From Boswellia sacra (taxonomy: Eukaryota > Streptophyta > Magnoliopsida > Sapindales > Burseraceae): a stretch of 64,000 bases of DNA. The stretch is taken from the NCBI GenBank assembly GCA_013180625.2, contig SNVD02002538.1, forward strand, positions 496,001-560,000, given 5' to 3'. Positions 61,020 through 64,000 of the stretch are shown here, piece by piece (the stretch's first letter is position 1; each line of letters begins with the position of its first letter). The position numbers were made by a program, and so were the translations under genes. The notes under the pieces are model-generated. The model worked only from the letters and a program-made list of their open reading frames with translations, made no database searches and was not told the DNA's origin.

Positions 61020-64000
61020 ATGAGCAACGATGGCTCTTTCCAAGCTCCATCTTCTTCACCGCCATCCAATTCTTCTTCATCGTCAACTCCATCAGGACCA
61101 CCGCCATCTAATTCTTCTTCTTCATCTTCTTCTCCTTCTCCACCATCATCTCCACCACCTTCTAATTCATCTTCATCTTCTTCTCCGCCACCTTCTTCTC
61201 CGCCACCTTCCTCTCCTCCACCTTCCTCTCCACCTCCATCATCACCCCCGCCCCAGTCTTCTTCATCACCACCACCCCAGTCTTCTTCATCCCCGCCACC
61301 GCAGTCGTCTTCATCCCCGCCACCCCAGTCGTCTTCATCCCCACCACCCCAGTCCTCCTCATCACCTCCACCCGACTCCTCGTCCTCGCCATCACATCCA
61401 AAGTCATCGTCCTCTCCGCCTCCACAAAGTCCTCCTCCCTCATCTTCTTCTTCAAGTGGTAATGGCCAACAACGTTCACCGCCCTCCAATGTTTTCTCTC
61501 CACCTCCGCCAGCTAATTCTGGAACAACACCAGCTAACAAATCACCGCCCTCATCAGTTTCACCACCCCCACCAGCATCTTCAAAATCATCTCCTTCAAG
61601 TGGTGGTGATGGAACTAACAGTGATGATATCGTGATGTACTCTATAATAGGAGGGGTTGGTTTTGTGATACTTCTCCTTGCTTTGGTCATCATTTGTGCA
61701 GTAAGGAGTCGGAGGAGGAGGAAGCAACTACAACAAAATCAAATGCAATTCTATGGAGAACATACCAAACCGTACAATAAAGGTGCAGGCATAATTTTCT
61801 TCCCAAGTGCATGCATTTTCATAATATCTCAATGCCTTGTAATATATATTAATTAACTTTTTGCAGAACCATCCTGTTTCCTTTGGCATCCATCCAAATC
61901 CAATGCAGCCAATTGAAGAATTTTTAGTTGGTTAATATTTTTATGGTTAACATGCAGGGCATGGTGACCCATATTACGGGCAGCATCCCAACTGGCACGG
62001 TCCTCCCCACGGCGGAGACCATCAGAACTGGCACAATTATCCGCAAGGTGGAGACAATGGCGGTAAGCTACCAATACCACCCGGTGGTGGCTGGCCTTCG
62101 GCTACTCCACCACCTCCTCCACCGCCGATGATAAGCAGTGGAGAAATGAGCTCCAATTTCTCTGGCCCAGCTCGTCCCCCCTTACCACCTCCTTCACCGA
62201 ACATTGCTCTTGGATTCAACAAAAGCACCTTTACTTATGATGAGCTAGCGGCCGCTACAGGAGGGTTTTCACAGACCAATCTATTGGGTCAAGGAGGGTT
62301 TGGTTATGTGCACAAGGGTATGTTGCCTAACGGAAAAGAAGTTGCTGTTAAGAGCCTCAAGACAGGTAGTGGGCAAGGAGAGCGAGAATTCCAGGCTGAA
62401 GTTGAAATTATTAGCCGAGTTCATCATCGCCATCTTGTATCACTTGTTGGATATTGTATTGCCGGTGGACAGAGGATGCTGGTCTATGAATTTGTTCCCA
62501 ATAAAACCTTGGAGCATCACCTCCATGGTAATTTTCAGTTCCTCAATTTGCTTCATTTTACCTCTCTGATGATGATGTTATACTCTTTCAAATGCAGACC
62601 GATCCATAGTACAATACTAGTTGATCAACATACAATTACGATTATTGGTGCCTCAGAAAAACGTTTGTCATAATAATGATCGTGTAGCAAATTTGAAGCA
62701 CTTATACATCCTGAACTTCCAAAAACTAAACCTCAAAATGGAAGTTTCATAACCATGAAAGATATAATGAAATGATGTATATAGGCTTCAGATGGAGGAT
62801 AATGTGTTTTAAGCCACTCAGGAAAAATTTCCAGTTACTAAAAGTTTATTATGCTGCAGCCTTAATTATTATCATCATTGAAATTTTTGGTTTCAGGGAA
62901 GGGTCAGCCAGTCATGGATTGGGCTTCTAGACTTCGTATTGCGCTAGGATCCGCTAAAGGGCTTGCTTACCTTCACGAAGATTGTAAGACAACCAGAGCC
63001 TCCATCTCCCTGTTTTTCTTTGTCCTCTGTAGTCTCATTTGTTTGTAAAATTCTGCGTGCAGGCCATCCAAAGATTATCCATCGTGATATCAAAGCTGCT
63101 AATATTCTCATTGACTTCAACTTTGAGGCCATGGTACTAATTTCTCAACATATATGAATGTGTAACAATATCTAAATTAAGCATTACATAATGTTGCCCC
63201 CAAATGTGATATGATGCAAATATTAAGCAGCCAACATAGCAAATTGATCAAGCCATAATGCTTCTCAAACAGGTGGCGGACTTCGGATTGGCTAAGCTGT
63301 CTTCTGATACCCACACTCATGTCTCTACACGCGTCATGGGAACATTTGGGTAAGTAATATTATTTTGTGTTTCTGTTTAAGGTTATACTTAAGAGCATTT
63401 TCAAGAAAGATGAAGATGATTTCAATTAATCTCTTTAATGCAAAGAAGATGCTCTATATTCCGAATTTTGTGTCCTCAAATAGTCGAAGTTACAGAGATC
63501 AAGAGAATTTTGCTCGTATAATAGAGGGTAAAAAGAGAGTCGGGGCAACTTAAAGCACTAACATTGCTTTAAACGTTCCTTGCGTGTTGAAATAGAGGAT
63601 TTTTTATTTATTTAGTATGATAATACTAATGGGGAAACCTGCTAATGTGCAAATGCAGGTATTTGGCTCCAGAATATGCATCAAGTGGCAAATTAACTGA
63701 GAAATCTGATGTTTTCTCCTTCGGTGTCATGCTCTTGGAACTCATAACTGGAAGGAAACCGGTTGATCCTAGTATGATGGATGATAGCTTGGTAGACTGG
63801 GTTAGTAATCCCTCTTTTAAGTATCCTGCAACATATAATCAAACTATTTGGAACAAATTTCTCCCACATTTCCCAATCCATTTCTTTAAGATATGACTTA
63901 GGCTTGTAACACACTTACAGGCTAGACCATATGTGAATGAAGCATTAGAGTTTGGCAAATATGATGGACTGGTGGATCCCCGCTTGGAGAATAATTTCGA
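61020..64000 (+). CDS. PERK-type proline-rich receptor-like kinase (partial, 3' end outside window)
   Basis: At least seven exons: 61020-61782, 61958-62527, 62897-62983, 63063-63133, 63273-63349, 63659-63800 and 63921 onward, in frame to the window end (about 596 residues). The ectodomain (residues 1-200) is almost only S and P, including SSSSPPPQ repeats, without a clear signal peptide, as in the PERK family. The membrane helix near residues 205-230 includes [18 protein letters not shown] and is followed by RSRRRRK. The kinase starts near 345: [33 protein letters not shown] and [18 protein letters not shown] are all intact, so catalysis is expected. PERKs sit at the plasma membrane and are thought to sense wall state through the proline-rich part. 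Sequence of the kinase resembles the Arabidopsis PERK4-PERK7 group by memory. The end of the kinase and the stop codon are beyond 64000. Confidence 0.93.
61180..61376 (+). repeat. coding minisatellites in the PERK ectodomain
   Basis: Units of 24 bases coding SSSSPPPQ start at 61257, 61281, 61305 and 61329, with a diverged fifth (ending in D, not Q) at 61353. Just before it, about 61190-61240, a 15-base unit coding SSPPP repeats about three times. The copies are nearly identical, so length variation by slippage between alleles is plausible. Confidence 0.8.

Noticed and set aside
60851..61693. Long minus-strand open frame rich in G, D and E over the PERK first exon
   Set aside because: It is the antisense of the serine/proline repeat coding sequence; the composition explains the open frame. 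The plus frame has a membrane helix and joins a kinase domain through good splice sites.

Overview
The window looks like nuclear DNA from a flowering plant, most likely a eudicot. Genes are sparse and split by GT-AG introns, the intergenic DNA is very AT-rich, and the gene families are land-plant ones: YUCCA flavin monooxygenase, OVATE family protein, polyol/monosaccharide transporter, the plant-specific TFIIB-related protein pBrp, a thylakoid DUF1118/RIQ protein and a PERK receptor kinase. The exact species cannot be fixed from the sequence alone; a woody eudicot such as Citrus is a guess. No bacterial, phage, organellar or CRISPR features were seen.

Eleven protein-coding genes are supported. 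In order: YUCCA-like auxin biosynthesis enzyme (2862-4675, +, 4 exons); OVATE family repressor (17530-18615, -, intronless); polyol transporter (25168-26910, +, 2 exons); DUF620 protein (30569-32465, +, 3 exons); small membrane-anchored DUF1195-type protein (34595-37349, +, 3 exons); pBrp (38002-40107, +, 3 exons); ANP32-related acidic LRR nuclear protein (42502-45202, +, 2 coding exons); RIQ-like thylakoid protein (46827-47336, +, single exon); two related F-box proteins (50276-51346 and 58289-59422, +); and a PERK receptor kinase (61020 to beyond the window end, +, at least 7 exons). From 25 kb onward the genes are all on + and closer together. The left 25 kb is gene-poor.

The gene-poor stretches hold several non-autonomous transposons whose ends can be placed by target-site duplications (TSDs): two copies of one 214-bp Mutator-type MITE at 14.9 and 52.5 kb with perfect 9-bp TSDs; a related 215-bp MITE at 8.2 kb; long-TIR foldback elements at 7.0 and 21.4 kb; a SINE at 10.5 kb with a perfect 19-bp TSD; a 1.9-kb TIR element at 53.7 kb; and two hAT-like elements at 55.7 and 56.6 kb. 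An LTR-like tandem repeat lies at 9.2-9.55 kb. The interval between the two F-box paralogues has been enlarged mainly by such insertions.

The genes do not form an operon or a shared pathway. They cover unrelated plant functions: auxin synthesis, growth repression, polyol transport, transcription or plastid-nucleus signalling, chromatin/nuclear phosphoprotein, photosystem organisation, ubiquitin ligase adaptors and wall-sensing kinase. I did not find a clear novel multi-gene system. The most notable observations are the transposon structures, the possible gene-fragment cargo in the 1.9-kb TIR element, an in-frame alternative acceptor in the ANP32 gene, and the coding minisatellite in the PERK ectodomain.
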